Below, in pieces: positions 22,725 through 34,705 of a stretch of 64,000 nucleotides of DNA. The stretch covers positions 5,518,001 to 5,582,000 of the forward strand of contig OZ316899.1 of the NCBI GenBank assembly GCA_973895155.1, read 5' to 3'. This DNA comes from Marsupella aquatica. Lineage: Eukaryota > Marchantiophyta. The translations under genes and the position numbers were made by a program. The notes under the pieces were generated by a model. The model saw only the letters and a program-made list of their open reading frames with translations, was not told the origin of the DNA and did no database searches. Numbering within the stretch: the first letter of the stretch is position 1; each line of letters opens with the position of its first letter.

Positions 22725-25700
22725 ATGCACCCTGGTCACCACCCTCCCCAGACCCAGCCTAGGGCACAGGCACTGCCTTTGCATCATCCCACAAGGATAT
22801 CACGCCATGATAATAAGCTTTGGCAGCGTGAAAGGTTACGAACCAGACTTTCAAGAGCCAGTAGGATGAGATGTCCTTGTGCAATCTGCCAAGGATCCCG
22901 TACTAGGGGTCTGAATGAGGTTTGGCGGCATATCGCGGTTCATGGAAGAGATCCACGACATCGAGTTTGGAATGATCCTGCAGAGGAAGATTCTTCCGAC
23001 GAGGAGTGGAGGTTAGAATTTGATGCTGCCAATGCTGCAAGACGGGCAAGTGAGGTTCTGCCTGGTGCATTTGAAAATGTTGTAGCTGGTCTCTGTGGGT
23101 TGTCAGCTCTCCAACGAGATGGTGCTCAGGCAGCACCACGTGACGAAGGAATTCATGTGGAAGAGATGGTGAGAGACATCTTCCAAGACTTGGATGCATT
23201 TCACAATGGGCTGGACAACAAAGAGGATACGGTTGTAGATGCAAGTGTGCCCCCTGTCGAAGAGCCTGTTGATGAGTTTGAAATAGGGCAGGAAACCCCT
23301 GGACATGATGGGATGTTTGGCTCTCCCCTGCAAATACAGGAAGGCAGGAAGTCTTTGTACCCCGGTAGCAAATGTTCTAAACTAGGATTTGTCATCATGT
23401 TCCTGAACATTTGCGGCAACCACAATGTCCCCAACGTTTTGGTTTCTGAGTTGTTGGCATTCTTGCGAACAACTGTGCTACCAGATGGTAATATTTTGCC
23501 CAAGAACACGTACGAGGCAAAAAGATGCATATCTAATCTTGGATTGAACTACGATTCCATCCATGCCTGTCCTGATGGGCATGTTCTTTTCAGAAAGGAG
23601 TATGCAGAATTGTTGACATGCCCTAAGTGTGGGAAGCACAGGTATCGAAACTCAGGAAAGTCTATGGTTCCCACCAAGGTACTTCGTCATTTTCCACTCA
23701 TTCCCAGACTTCAGCGGATGTTCAGAAGCCGTGCCATCTCGGAGATGATGACTTGGGCAATTGACAAGAAAAGTGATGATGGGCTACAACGACATGCTGC
23801 AGATTCAAGGCAGTGGAAACTCATAGATGAGATGTATCCCGAATTTGCTGTTGAGCCCAGGAATGCCAGACTTGGGCTGTCATTGGATGGGGTCAACCCA
23901 TTTGGAGACAAGAACAACAAATTTTCGTGTTGGCCTGTAACTATTTTGAATTATAACCTTCCTCCTTGGATGACTACAAAGCGATTTTTTGTTCTGATGG
24001 TCCTACTGATACCAGGGCCAGACAGTGTTGTATTTGCCAGCATAGATGTGTTTTTGGCTCCCCTAGTGGAGGAATTGAGAAAGCTTTGGGAGGAAGGAGT
24101 CCTCACATATGATGTCCTACAGAGGCTTGGGAGGTTAAACCCATTCATCCTTAGAGCCATCGTCATTCTGACTATAGCTGACTACCCAGCCCATGGGATG
24201 ATATCAGGCCAAACAACAAAAGGATATTGTGCTTGTACTATCTGTGGGCGCAATGTCACCAGTGAGTACTCCAGAGCCCTGCAGAAAGTGATATACATGG
24301 GCCATCGTCATTTTTTGAAGGCAGATCACCCTTATAGAGAAAGACAGGCACTGATTGCACACTTTGGCAATGAGATTGAGCAACGTGGACCCCCAGCACG
24401 AGTGACCAAAGAGGAGATCAGGCAGTGGGGAGCACTGAGGGATGACTATATCAAACGAGGGGGCAGGGAAGATGGAGTGAGTGATCCAATAAAGCGATAT
24501 GGTGTAAAAAGACTGAGCATATTGGACTTGGAGCTCAAGTATTGGAGGGTAAGCCTCTTGGAGTTGATGCTAATTGGGATACATGTTTTGGTTCAGAGCA
24601 TGTGCATTCATTTTGAAGAGAGAGACTAAACTTGAGGCATTTGCTGACGCTTTTGCATTGCAACGGTGCAGGAGTTTGAGCAAGCAAACATAACATTGAT
24701 GTTATGCACATTGAGAAGAATATTTGTGAGAGTCTACTCAGATTCTTGTGTGGAGAGAAAGACACTGGTTCAGTGAGATTGGATCTTGAACAGAGGGGAA
24801 TGAAACCCCATCTTTGGTTGAGGCCACATGCCCACAGAGCTTATGTGCTCTTGAAGTACCAAGCGCCCTATGTTTTGACAGACACATAGTGGGAACTATT
24901 TGTGCAGAGGTTAAGTTCTTTGAAGGTTCCTTCAAACTATGGCAGTGCTTTCAAGAAGCATATCATGACTAGAAAGCTTGGTAGTATGAAAATCCATGAC
25001 TACCATATGTTGATGCAACAGGTGTTGCCTTTATGTCTGAGGGGCCTATTGCAGAAGCCTGTTTGTAATGTGATCATGCGACTCAGTGATGTGTTTTGTC
25101 GTATTTGTGCGAAGGTTTGGGATGAAACACACTTCCCACAACTAACAAAAGATGTCGCTCAGGTGCTGTGTGACCTGGAGATTTATTTTCCCGCATTTTT
25201 TGATGTCATGACCCACCTACTTGTCCATGTTGTGGAAGAGCTACACCAATTTGGGCCTGTGAGTGCTCGTTGGTTGTATCCTTTGGAACGATACATGAAG
25301 TTGCTCAAAGGTCACGTGAGAACATATTACAAACCTGAAGCAAGCATGGCTAAAGGTTACATCAAGGATGAGACTCTGGGATTTCTGACCGAATACATAG
25401 CACAATATGAGCATGTGAAGACCAGGTTGTGGAATTCTGATGAGGAGGAAGGGGTCATAGGTGAAGTACTGGAAGGGGCTGCAACCACAAAGAACCTGAC
25501 CACATCTATGAGGGACTTGGCACATGACTTTGTATTGCACAACACTGTGGTGATGGAACCCTGGATATAGTGAGTGCATACATGTGCTATAATCCAGTTC
25601 ATGAGCTTAAATGTTGTGTGCGTGTGATTTTATCCTTCAGCCTGTTCATATTTACCCAAGCTAATGCTGTGTGGTTGTTTGTTCAGGGAGTATGAGTCAT

Positions 25701-26452
25701 TGAAGGCGGCCCATCCCACTGTAGGAACAACTTTTCCAGGTTTCATGGAGTGGATTAGAGTGGCAATTAGAGAGCATCACGAGACCCACCCAGACATGGA
25801 TGCAAACGTTTACCTACTGTCTAATGCCCCTAGCCTAAAAGTGAAGACTTACAAACGGATGAGAGCATATGGGAATCACTTTCGAGTGAAGGATGGTGAT
25901 AGTGCCTACAAGGTGACAAATGACTGTGGGCTCATCATTATATTTGAGCAACGGAGCCACAATCACGACAGGGCCTGGATGGAGATGGGATATGTGGGAG
26001 AATTAGTTGACATATGGGCTCTGGACTATGGGGCGGTGTCCAGTCCTGTGATTCTTATGAAAGGTTCATGGGTGCGGCAGGATTGGCTTGGTAATAGGGC
26101 TACCATGAAGAGAGACAACGACGGTTTCTTGCTGGCCAATTTCAGAGGGAAATTGCCCAAATGGTCTGAGCCATTTATGTTTCCCAGTCAGGTGGAGCAA
26201 GCTTTCTTCCTGGATGTGGAAGACTCCCCAGGTTGGCGTGTAGTGTGTCATAAATAGGCCAGGCAATGTCGGATGGAAGGATCAAACCTTGAGTTTCATT
26301 TACACTCTCATAGTGCCTTTGATCGTCGGCGTTCACACCAAGTGCCTGTAGTTCATGATAGCGGGGACTTCATTCCTGTGACAAGGGTAGATGCATTTGC
26401 TGAAGGAGGCGAATTCAGAGATGCAGATACCAACAGTGTGCCTGTGCCATGA
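22725..26452 (+). pseudogene. TNP2 transposase (Transposase_21 family), CACTA-1, broken
   Basis: Exons 22725-24548, 24672-25569 and 25687-26452 have donors GTAAGC and GTGAGT and acceptors GTGCAG and TTCAG. In order: a transposase-associated zinc region (MRCPCAICQG), the TNP2 core (LFRKEYAELLTCPKCGKHRY, LRHFPLIPRLQRMF, SLDGVNPFGDKNN, WPVTILNYNLPPWM), MHIEKNICESLLRF, a DUF4218-like region (LPLCLRGLLQKPV, LEIYFPAFFDVM, GHVRTYYKPEASM) and a DUF4216-like region (WMEMGYVGELVDIW, MKGSWVRQD). Lesions: a 1-nt deletion shortly after 24672, TAG at 24887-24889, TAG at 26255-26257. TNP2 binds the ends and catalyses cut-and-paste transposition in the nucleus; this copy cannot. Confidence 0.93.
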
Positions 26453-26920
26453 GTAATGTGAATTGTTTGCATGGACAATAGTGAGGGGATGTGTAATAAA
26501 GTAATTCTGAAGCAACACAGATGTATGGATGGATGCCTGGTGATTGTGGTTGCATTGTATTATACGGGGTGACCATAGATGACATGTTTTTGTGGTCCAG
26601 TAGGATGGAACAGAGTGACACAGAGATGTGTGAGTATGAAAGGAAAGCTATGGAACAACGAGCATACGTGAAAGCCAAATTGCAGAACTGGATCTGGAAA
26701 AGGATGTGGCTGAATTGTAAGGGAACGATTCTCAACTACACCCCTCCGCTGAGTTTGTGTGACATGAATAGTTCAATGTGGCACTGAAATTGTGACTGTA
26801 TTCTCATATTGGAATGTCGCAGAGCAACAGGTTTTTCAAAGAAACAAAAGGAGTACGCAAGAAGGGTGACCAACACTATATCTGGGCCTGTGCGTCGGAG
26901 TGACAGGTTGAGCAAGAAGG
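26453..26920. other. Spacer between TNP2 and TNPA
   Basis: No convincing gene; short frames only. It corresponds to 50804-50973 in CACTA-2 and is longer here. Confidence 0.4.
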
Positions 26921-29900
26921 TTGTACCTACAATGCCTGGCAGAATGTGGAGATGACATGGATGCTGCGCAAGTGGGTGCAGACACTAGACAAGAAGATGC
27001 AGATGATGAGTATTTTCCAGAGGAAATGGATGAGGATGGGGGTTATGAAGATGAATACATTGCAGAGCAGCCCCAAAAGAAACAGGTAAGTAGTTTTCCC
27101 AACAAGCTAGGTTTAGAGTTAAAAACTCTTGTTGAGAGGTTTCATATGTTCAGTACTACACCCTATGTGCCTTGCTTAGTTCCTGACATTGTAGTTGGTG
27201 ATGTGATGCAGCGTCCTGCCAGTTCTGTTTTGCCTGCAAAGCTTGTGCATGCACCATACCAGCAGGGGGGGCTGACCTCTAATCAAGGTTGGCGAGGGGT
27301 AGTAGTGGTAGATCCCAGGCTGGTGCCCAATACTATGGCAGGGGGCAAGCTCTAGGTTATGCCCGTGGTAGAGGCAGAGCAGGTCCAAACCCACAGTCTC
27401 GTGGGTATGGATGTCCACCTCAACCATGGGGATGTGAGTATATATCTATATGCCAGTTATTTGTGAAGGCATGGCACTCTTGAATTTCAGACTGCATATC
27501 AATTTTTGACATTGTTTGGGATGTATTGGATTCAGACAACATGAAATTCTGTCCACCTGCCATTGCATGCAGATTCTGCCCAACCTGATTGGGCAAATGC
27601 TGGTAATGATCAGTTCCAATGTCCACAAGGATAGACATGGGTTGAACCAGGTTGGGAGGATGGTGGTGGATCGTGGAATGAACAAGGCTGGGAAGGTGGT
27701 GAAGGTAATTGGCAGGGATTTCAAAATACAGTACCTACAAACGCTGGAAGAGGGGCAGGTAATGTCTGATCTTGTCAGCAATGGAAGAACTCATTCTATG
27801 TGGAGTCCATTGACGTGGGGGGGATTCTGCACATGTATAATAATAGAAAATGTATGTTTAGGGTTTAGGTTGTGTCCAGGTTGGACAATCGAACCATCGA
27901 CTCAAGTATTCACTAATGCCCCTATGCAGATGCAGCACGGAAGGGGGCCAGGTATGTTGGTGAATGTTCATATGTTTTCCTATAGTTTGTACTATGTTTT
28001 CAGTACATATGTTTGCAGCCACATACCTAGAAAGTGACATCATCCAGCCCCTGTACTAGGCTGGATAGGTGGTCCAGGGTCACAACAATTCTAGAGTGCA
28101 GTCCCTGCACAGGCATCTACAGGCAAAGCTACAGGTATGCATGTTTGAAGAATTTTTCTTGAAGTGAAGCATTGAATGTTGGCGTCATCCATTCTGCTGT
28201 ATGTAGTTCTCAAGCATGAATGGCATTGTATTTTCCCAGGTGGCTTCAGAACCCCAGGTAGGGTGAATGAAGGGGTGGCCAATACAACACCCAGTACTAC
28301 CGAGAGCAGTGCACGAGGGGAGGTGACAAAGAAAGGGAACGTAAAGTTGAATGAGAGACAATGGGTGGATGCTGAGTGTCCTCGTAAGAACCGTTGGCAT
28401 GCTGATTTGAAAGCTGAAGTATTGCGTTGGTTAGATGTGAGTGTTATTAATTTAAAAAAACAACATCCAAAAGATTGGAAGACTATATGTGAAAATGTTG
28501 CTGCCAAATGGAATTATGTGGGCAGTGATGATGGCGTGGACATAGGTTGCCTAGAGAGTACAGCAGGTAAAATCATTAAGCAAGAAAGGTGGAGAATGCA
28601 TAAGGCTTGGAAGGAAGGTGGGGAGAAGCCAGATATGCCTCCACCAGCTAGTTGTGATGAAAAAGTGTGGGCAAGGTTAGTAGCTTATTTTGTAACAGAT
28701 GCTTCAAAAAAGAAGAGTTCACAGATGACCGAGGCCAGGTTGAGTGTTCATGTAATACATTACATTAGTTAGAAATGATAGAAAATTATAAATTTTGAAC
28801 TTTTTCTAATTCAAAGGTGCAGTATAGTTACTTTTTGTAGCAATTTAGATCAACTGAACACTTTACCTAATGTCATGCTACACCGGAGATTACTTCTTGT
28901 TCTGGATATTGAACGACAGCGGAAGTCTTTACCTTTCATCGGCATCACACTCAAGATATGGATGTAATTCAAGAAGCTATGCAAGAGAATATCTACACAA
29001 GAGTTCAGCAACCAGATCAGACAGCACTACTCCAACAAGATTAGTTCTCCTACGACAATAGTTAAGATCAGCCGATCTCTGTAATTTTAGTTAAATAGTT
29101 AAAGTAGTTAGAAAAGTCTCATACTTTTTCAGGAAATAGCTCTTATGTAGCAGACCCTCCCCTGAAAGTATCGGCCAAAACCGACATGTCGTTTAGAAGT
29201 TATAGCATTTTTAGTTTTGCAGTAGCGTGAGTGCGCAAAGGCGCAACGACGCTAGTGCTCCAAAGCGCAAAGGCGCAACGGCATTTCCGACACTTAAAAA
29301 ATTTTCCGGAACAGTGTATTTTTTATCCGATAGCACTTTTCACTGATTTTATTAAGGCACATAGACATCTCAGAAAAGTCTAAAATTTTGCCAGCATGTA
29401 GCATGTATGTAAATCTTCCACCTAGGAAAGTTTCACCCCATTTTGACCCTTATATTAGAAATTAATATTCTGATAAACTCACTATTTATTAGTTTTACCA
29501 CAAAAGTGCAAAAAACACTTTTACTCCAGTTTACACTAGAGATAACTTTTGGTTAGTTTTTCATTCCAGCAACATTCTAGTGAACCTTGAGTACTCTTAT
29601 AGCATATTTTCATATTTTTTACTTTAGTTTATGACCCTTAAGATGTGACAGGGCATGTCCTTTCATTATCTTTTTTCCCCTTTAGTTCCTGCCAGCCTAT
29701 ATGTAGTTGAATTTATGTCACTTTTAGTGTGAAGAAATTTCATGAGCGCTCAGTTGCAAGATTGCAACTTTGTTACCTCCATTTGTAGCAAGCACTCCAT
29801 TGCATATGAGTACTTAATACAAAGGAATTCTTCCCCCTTCAAGTCTAAATGAATGAGAAGTTTGGACCCTTGAAGTAAAATTATTGTGATTGTTAAATCT

Positions 29901-32110
29901 TTTGAGTATGTGGAAATAGATTCCTTGTTGGTGATGTTTCACATATTCCTTAGTTTTTGATGCATAGTTTTTGGCGTGTCATTGCTTGTGCACGGGATGC
30001 AAAGATTGTTACTTACCAATTACTTATGGCTTCAAATTTGATTATGATGGTGTCTCTTATTTGTGGCACAAAGTACCGATTGGATACAGAAGTGATTGAT
30101 TACTAGTCTCCACTCAGTACCTTGGAAGGAAAAGTTGAGACATGTTGACGGCATTTTAGTAATCATCTTAGTATCGTAATTCTTTCCAAAAATGTTCTTG
30201 CGGATATACCACCTAAATCATATCAAATGAAGTTATGTTGAGAAGTCACCTTGGTTGTTTCCTAACTCCCTCACCATACCTCAAGGTTTTCATTGTGTTT
30301 TATTAATTTTTTTCCATTTGTTAATTTTATTTTTAATGTCAAGCAGACATTTAAAACTATGCCTTGATGAGCAACCATAGTAAAAGGCTCAACTTTGTGT
30401 TTTTGTTACTTTATTCATTCATAAGTGCTAAATCATAGAAAATCATTCCTTTCATGTTCTTCCATGGGAACGAATACCGAGTTTTGGATCTTAAATGTTC
30501 ATTTATGTCCCTAGTGTGATACTACAGTTCAGAACCCTAATCTGACAGGAAGGATCGGCACTGCACCGACAGCAAAACGTTTGGTAAGAATCAATGGCCT
30601 AGCTATGTAATTTATGCTACACTATGTACTGTTTTTTAGTGTAAACCCATGCATGTAAACTTTGTTTTTTAGTGTACGTTCCCTGAATAATAATGATAAC
30701 TTGTGTTTGCCATGCATGCGCAGAAAGCCCAATTGGGGCAAAGCCCTTCAAAAGAAGAGTTGAGGGCTGAAATTGTGAACACCCGGGCTCAAGAGGGTGC
30801 ATCTGAATCCTCCAAGCATGTAAGTTATATGAGTTCTGATTGGTAATTGAATGACCTGCGTTGAATTTCAGGTGTACACTGTATATAACATTGATTGTGC
30901 ATATATTGCCCAACATTTCATATGGAGTGATTGAACCTATACCCCTGTGTCATGTAGGGAGGTGGATCTTCACTTACAGAGATAAGTGGTCGTTTGAAGG
31001 CTGTCGAAACATGTCTTCCAAAGATCAATGAACGTTTGAATTCATTGACTGACTTGTTCCATGTGAACTTCAAGACATTAATGGAAGTTGTTGTGTCGGT
31101 GAGAGATAAAATTGATTCCAATTCTGCAGGAATTCCACCATCACCACTTGAGGTGGCAAAGTCGATGCACTCTTCTGGCATGCCAACGACATCTAGGCTT
31201 GAAGGTAAGGCCTTTACAACTGTGTGGGATATGATTAGTAAATGTATAGTTTGAATTGACATAGTTTGTTGAATGTGTTATTTTCAGTAACATATATTGT
31301 GGTTGTGTCCATAGAGAATAAGACAGGTGCTGCAGAGAAGAAGTATGAGAACCTGGCAAATACTCGCTGTAATTTGGAGGCAACAAAGTTGCAGTCTGTA
31401 CAAGCAACTTGTTTGACAGAGGGCAGTCAACCATGTTTGGATGAGGATGACATTGGCAAGGGAGTGGATGATATCAATGTTGGGGCAAATGAGGATATCA
31501 GCAAGCATGACAATGATACCATTGAGCCAGATTCATGCTATGTAGATCTTGACTCCATTGCAGAGATAAATGATTTGCAGAATGTATCATTCTCAATGAC
31601 AGGTGTGCCTCTTGTTGAGATAAATCCAACCAAAGAGTTAGTTGGTATGACACTCCCAAGTGGTGAACCTGCTGCTGTGACAGTCCTAACAGAGGAACCT
31701 ATTGAGCCTAGCTTCACTACTGTGAAGAGAGGAAGCATGCGCACACGAAGCAAGTCTGCTGGTGGGAGCAGAGCCACGTCAAAGGTTTCATACAACCTCC
31801 AAGAACGGTGCTGGCAGAAAGATCTAAGGTGGAAGTAGGGAAAGCACCTAATGCTGAGGGACAAAGTGGCTTGTTAGCTGTTGATGAGAGTGGAACACGA
31901 GTAGGATTTGGTAGAGTGCAGGTTGGTTCCACAATGTTCCATGGCAAGCGGATTCCCCCAGGTTATTCAGTAGTGTTAGTCACATTACTAGTGAAACCTA
32001 AAGTTGTCCTTCCCATTACAAATACAAATGATGATCCTCCTCAAAAGACACTTGGAGATGCTGCAGGTTCTTTGGTATTATGGCCAAGCAAGTTCATAGA
32101 GAATCCATAA
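26921..32110 (+). pseudogene. TNPA-like DNA-binding protein, CACTA-1, decayed multi-exon copy
   Basis: Recognisable exons by comparison with CACTA-2: an acidic exon ending at 27086 (EQPQKKQ then GTAAGT), a Gly/Arg-rich exon about 27293-27433 (YARGRGRAG), a Trp/Gly-rich exon near 27570-27760, the DNA-binding exon from about 28241 (KNRWHADLKAEVLRWLD), its remainder to 30583, then 30724-30819, 30958-31205 (coiled coil) and 31315-32110. The C-terminus (TMFHGKRIPPGYSVV, DDPPQKTLGDAAGSLVLW) is like the C-terminal domain of plant CACTA ORF2 proteins. Defects: a 1.8-kb insertion after 28744, a frameshift near 31790, and loss of the start codon used in CACTA-2. Confidence 0.78.
28745..30526. mobile_element. 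Probable solo LTR inside the CACTA-1 TNPA exon
   Basis: In CACTA-2 the corresponding exon (51717-52336) is uninterrupted. Here 1782 bp separate its two halves. The insert starts TGTTCATG and ends ATACTACA (TG...CA), and is flanked by GTTGAG at 28739-28744 and GTTCAG at 30527-30532, a candidate 6-bp target duplication with one mismatch. It is AT-rich, non-coding, and contains the 16-mer GCGCAAAGGCGCAACG twice (29233-29248 and 29265-29280). An acquired intron (GTTGAG...ACAG) is the alternative, but neither acceptor choice keeps the frame. Confidence 0.5.
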
Positions 32111-32640
32111 CAATGTCATGCCATTATTTGTTTGTAGTGTGAGTCATGTTATGTAAATTTTAGATGTCAAGAAGGAGTACAAGAATCATGTCCTCTTGGA
32201 GATTCATAGTATCATGCATGTGCTTTCAGTTATCTCATCATGCAGTCATCAATTATGAGCTCCTGTTTTGTCTGAATTACATTGATCACATTGTAAACTA
32301 TTCCATTGGAATTCAAATGATCTACTAACATTTTTGAGCAAGATTGTGATTCTGTTTAATTCTTATTAATGTTTTGTGTAGGATCTCCTTATATGATGCT
32401 TTGTTTCATGTGAATGTCATTCATGCTATGTTCATTTCTTGTATTCAATGTGTTATATTTCTAAAGTTAGAACATTAGGTTTCTATGTATTGTAATGTGG
32501 AGTGCTCTCTCTCCTTATGAACTGTCCCTCTGTGTTCATTAGTCATGGTTACAACTTGCATGTGAACCTTATTAGTTATAAACATGAGTATATAGAGTCC
32601 CAAATGGTTCTGTTGTGTGACCCGGGCCAGGGTCTCCATT
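32111..32640. other. CACTA-1 3' non-coding sequence
   Basis: AT-rich, no gene; probable 3' UTR of the TNPA-like gene grading into the subterminal array. Confidence 0.5.
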
Positions 32641-32945
32641 GGTCTCTCCTGTGACACTAAATGGTCACACGCTAGTCGTTGTTGAATGCGAGCAAGTCAT
32701 GTATGTGACTTACCATGTGACTCGTCAAAGTCATATTGCAGTCACGTAGAAACAAGGCTAGACTCCACAATAAAGTCACAATCAGTCACAAATGGGTATC
32801 AAGCAAGTCACAAAGCCCAGTATCAATAGTGACTTCCATTTTTTGGTCTCAACTTTTGCAACTCCAAGGGTTACAGCGTGGGTCAAGTCACGTTGAGTCA
32901 CAATGAAGTCACATGAGCCAAAATGAGTCACATATTGCGGTCTCA
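32641..32945. repeat. CACTA-1 right subterminal repeat array (GTCAC/GTGAC)
   Basis: At least ten GTCAC or GTGAC cores occur in about 300 bp, many as AAGTCACA or GAGTCACA, in both orientations. Such arrays are the TNPA binding region in En/Spm. The motif differs from that of CACTA-2. Confidence 0.8.
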
Positions 32946-32968
32946 GTTCACCTCGGATTCTTCTAGTG
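32939..32968 (-). repeat. CACTA-1 right terminal inverted repeat
   Basis: Ends TTCTTCTAGTG at 32968, followed by TSD CCT at 32969-32971; inner box GGTCTCA at 32939-32945. Confidence 0.92.
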
Positions 32969-32971
32969 CCT

Positions 32972-34232
32972 CCGCCTGTTGTCACTATTGTTAGCGTCCA
33001 AACCCTACTTCCTCAACGACATTCTCTATTGCGAATTCAATAAAGACTGACTTATCAGAACGAGAAAAGAACATTACACAACAATGCGATTCTGCTTGCA
33101 AAAATGTGTACCATATAACTGAGCAATGCTCTCCCCCCTTTTCCCGTGATAGGCCAAGGGTTTAAATACTTTACAATCTGTCCTAAGAATGGGGCAATGG
33201 CCCCTGTCGCTCTACCAAGCGATGTGCTTTCCTAACCTAATTCTATCCGCCACTCTTTCACTCCTCTGGCACAATAGGTGGCCGCCTTATTTCTCTTTCA
33301 TGGGCAGCCTCCCACGCGGCTACCTCCGGATCCCTTGGTGCCATTGCCGTAATCCGGCGGCAAGTCCATCGAAGTTGTTGGAGCTCATTCGGCTGTCTCA
33401 AGCGTTGTTCCTCCCATTCCCCTGGCGTCTCACCCGCGACTACCCACCAATTGCGGTATTCTTGGTAAGTGTTAGGACCCTATTTGTCCTCAAGCTTGAT
33501 TTTGTTGTCCACAGTGTCATGATTGGGTTGGTATACCATAAGGTACGCCCGAGTTGACATTGGTGGTCCTCCGCATCTAATTATGGGGTCGTTCCCCTTC
33601 AAGAATTTGGAGCTTATTAATAAATTGTACATCCGCACGGCTGCTGGCCCTGCCCGGCTCCAGGCCCCGCCTGGCTAAACACCTTCCACATATAATCATC
33701 CCTATACACTTCATCTTGCCATTAAGATCCACATCAACTTTGTCTCCTCATCCGGATTGATCCACCACCTCAATTAAAGAGCACGCAAAACAGTACCACC
33801 GGAAGTAGCGTGGGTCCGCAAGCAAACACCCGAAAGGATATCGATTTGTAAGGGCATTTATCCATCCTTGAAGTTGAGCCAAAAGACTTAATGGTGGGTT
33901 GGCCTTGTGCTAGGGCAGTCGCATCCTAACCCGGGGATCATGCTGTCATATTGAATGATATACAACTATAGGGTTGGTCTCAATGTGTAGACCAACCCGT
34001 CATTGTCTACAAGCGCCCGAAATAATTCATTTGGTGTGGTGTCCAAAAGATTGCAGGTCCAAAGTAATTTCCTAATCTATAATTATGTACAATCCTTACT
34101 ACACCTCCCGTTTTATAGTAACAAACGAGTGGATGAGCTTCGTAGACCTCCCCGTCCTACACTCGTCCCATTTCTCTCTTTGTTGTGCCATCCGGCCATT
34201 TGGAGAAAAGTAACTAGGCAGGGCAGAGTATA
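32972..34232. other. Unassigned sequence between CACTA-1 and repeat copy A
   Basis: No gene recognised. TGTTAGCG near 32993 and GGCTAAACA near 33680 could be the ends of a 0.7-kb LTR (TG...CA), but nothing else supports this. The left edge continues the pre-insertion sequence of 13022-13778. Confidence 0.35.
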
Positions 34233-34680
34233 TGTGACGTCGTCGGTACGGCGGGTAATGAGTAATTCGGTCTAACCGCGCTTAGCATGCGCGTTAGGGG
34301 TATCTTAGGCCTTTATTATTAGCATAACGAGAGTATTTAGGTAGCCATTATGAGTAGGAAATCATTAGTCAATAAGGGGAATTCATGTTCGGGCTGGCGG
34401 CGGGTTGCCATTCGCACGCCCGGGTTGCGAGCGTGTAATGGGCCCTTTTTCCCCCTCCCTCGGGTCCATATAACAAACTCTGGGAGGAGGCCACTGACAC
34501 GAGCTGACCCGGACTGGAGAAGGGGCCGGTACACTACGAGCATGAAAGGATCGACCTATAAGCGACGAGGAGGCATCGGGCAATTGATGAGCTCTCAGGG
34601 TATAAAAGGGGGCCGATCCTTTGCAGTGCACCAGCTCTCCAGTCCACGCGCCAGCTTCAATCCCAGCTCTCTCACTTTTC
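34233..34680 (+). promoter_or_regulatory. Conserved promoter/leader of repeat copy A
   Basis: Similarity between copies A and B starts abruptly at TGTGACGTC (34233 and 61529). It contains a TATA box (TATAAAAGG at 34601-34609; TATAAAAAGG at 61895 in B) inside a block that is nearly identical in both copies, GGGGGCCGATCCTTTGCAGT. Transcription probably starts near GCAGTGCACCAG. An abrupt TG start plus an internal TATA box is LTR-like, but no 3' LTR was found. Confidence 0.6.
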
Positions 34681-34705
34681 CTTAGTCACCTGCTATCTCC
34701 TGTGA

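Larger units (their letters stand above)
13782..32968 (+). mobile_element. CACTA-1: complete but decayed CACTA (En/Spm) transposon, 19187 bp
   Basis: The left end CACTAGAAGAA at 13782 and its inverted match TTCTTCTAGTG ending at 32968 are flanked by the 3-bp target duplication CCT (13779-13781 and 32969-32971), the CACTA hallmark. Eleven terminal bases match perfectly, and a second box TGAGACC lies at the same distance (bases 24-30) from both ends. Inside, on the plus strand, lie a Cys-rich ORF, broken EDM2-like PHD and BRCT genes, an F-box-like ORF, TNP2 and TNPA pseudogenes. A 1.8-kb LTR-like insertion sits within TNPA. The element is a mutated relative of CACTA-2 with divergent ends. Confidence 0.93.

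Noticed and set aside
27850-27868. Interstitial telomere repeat (TTTAGGGTTTAGG)
   Set aside because: Less than two units, and single TTTAGGG words occur elsewhere by chance.
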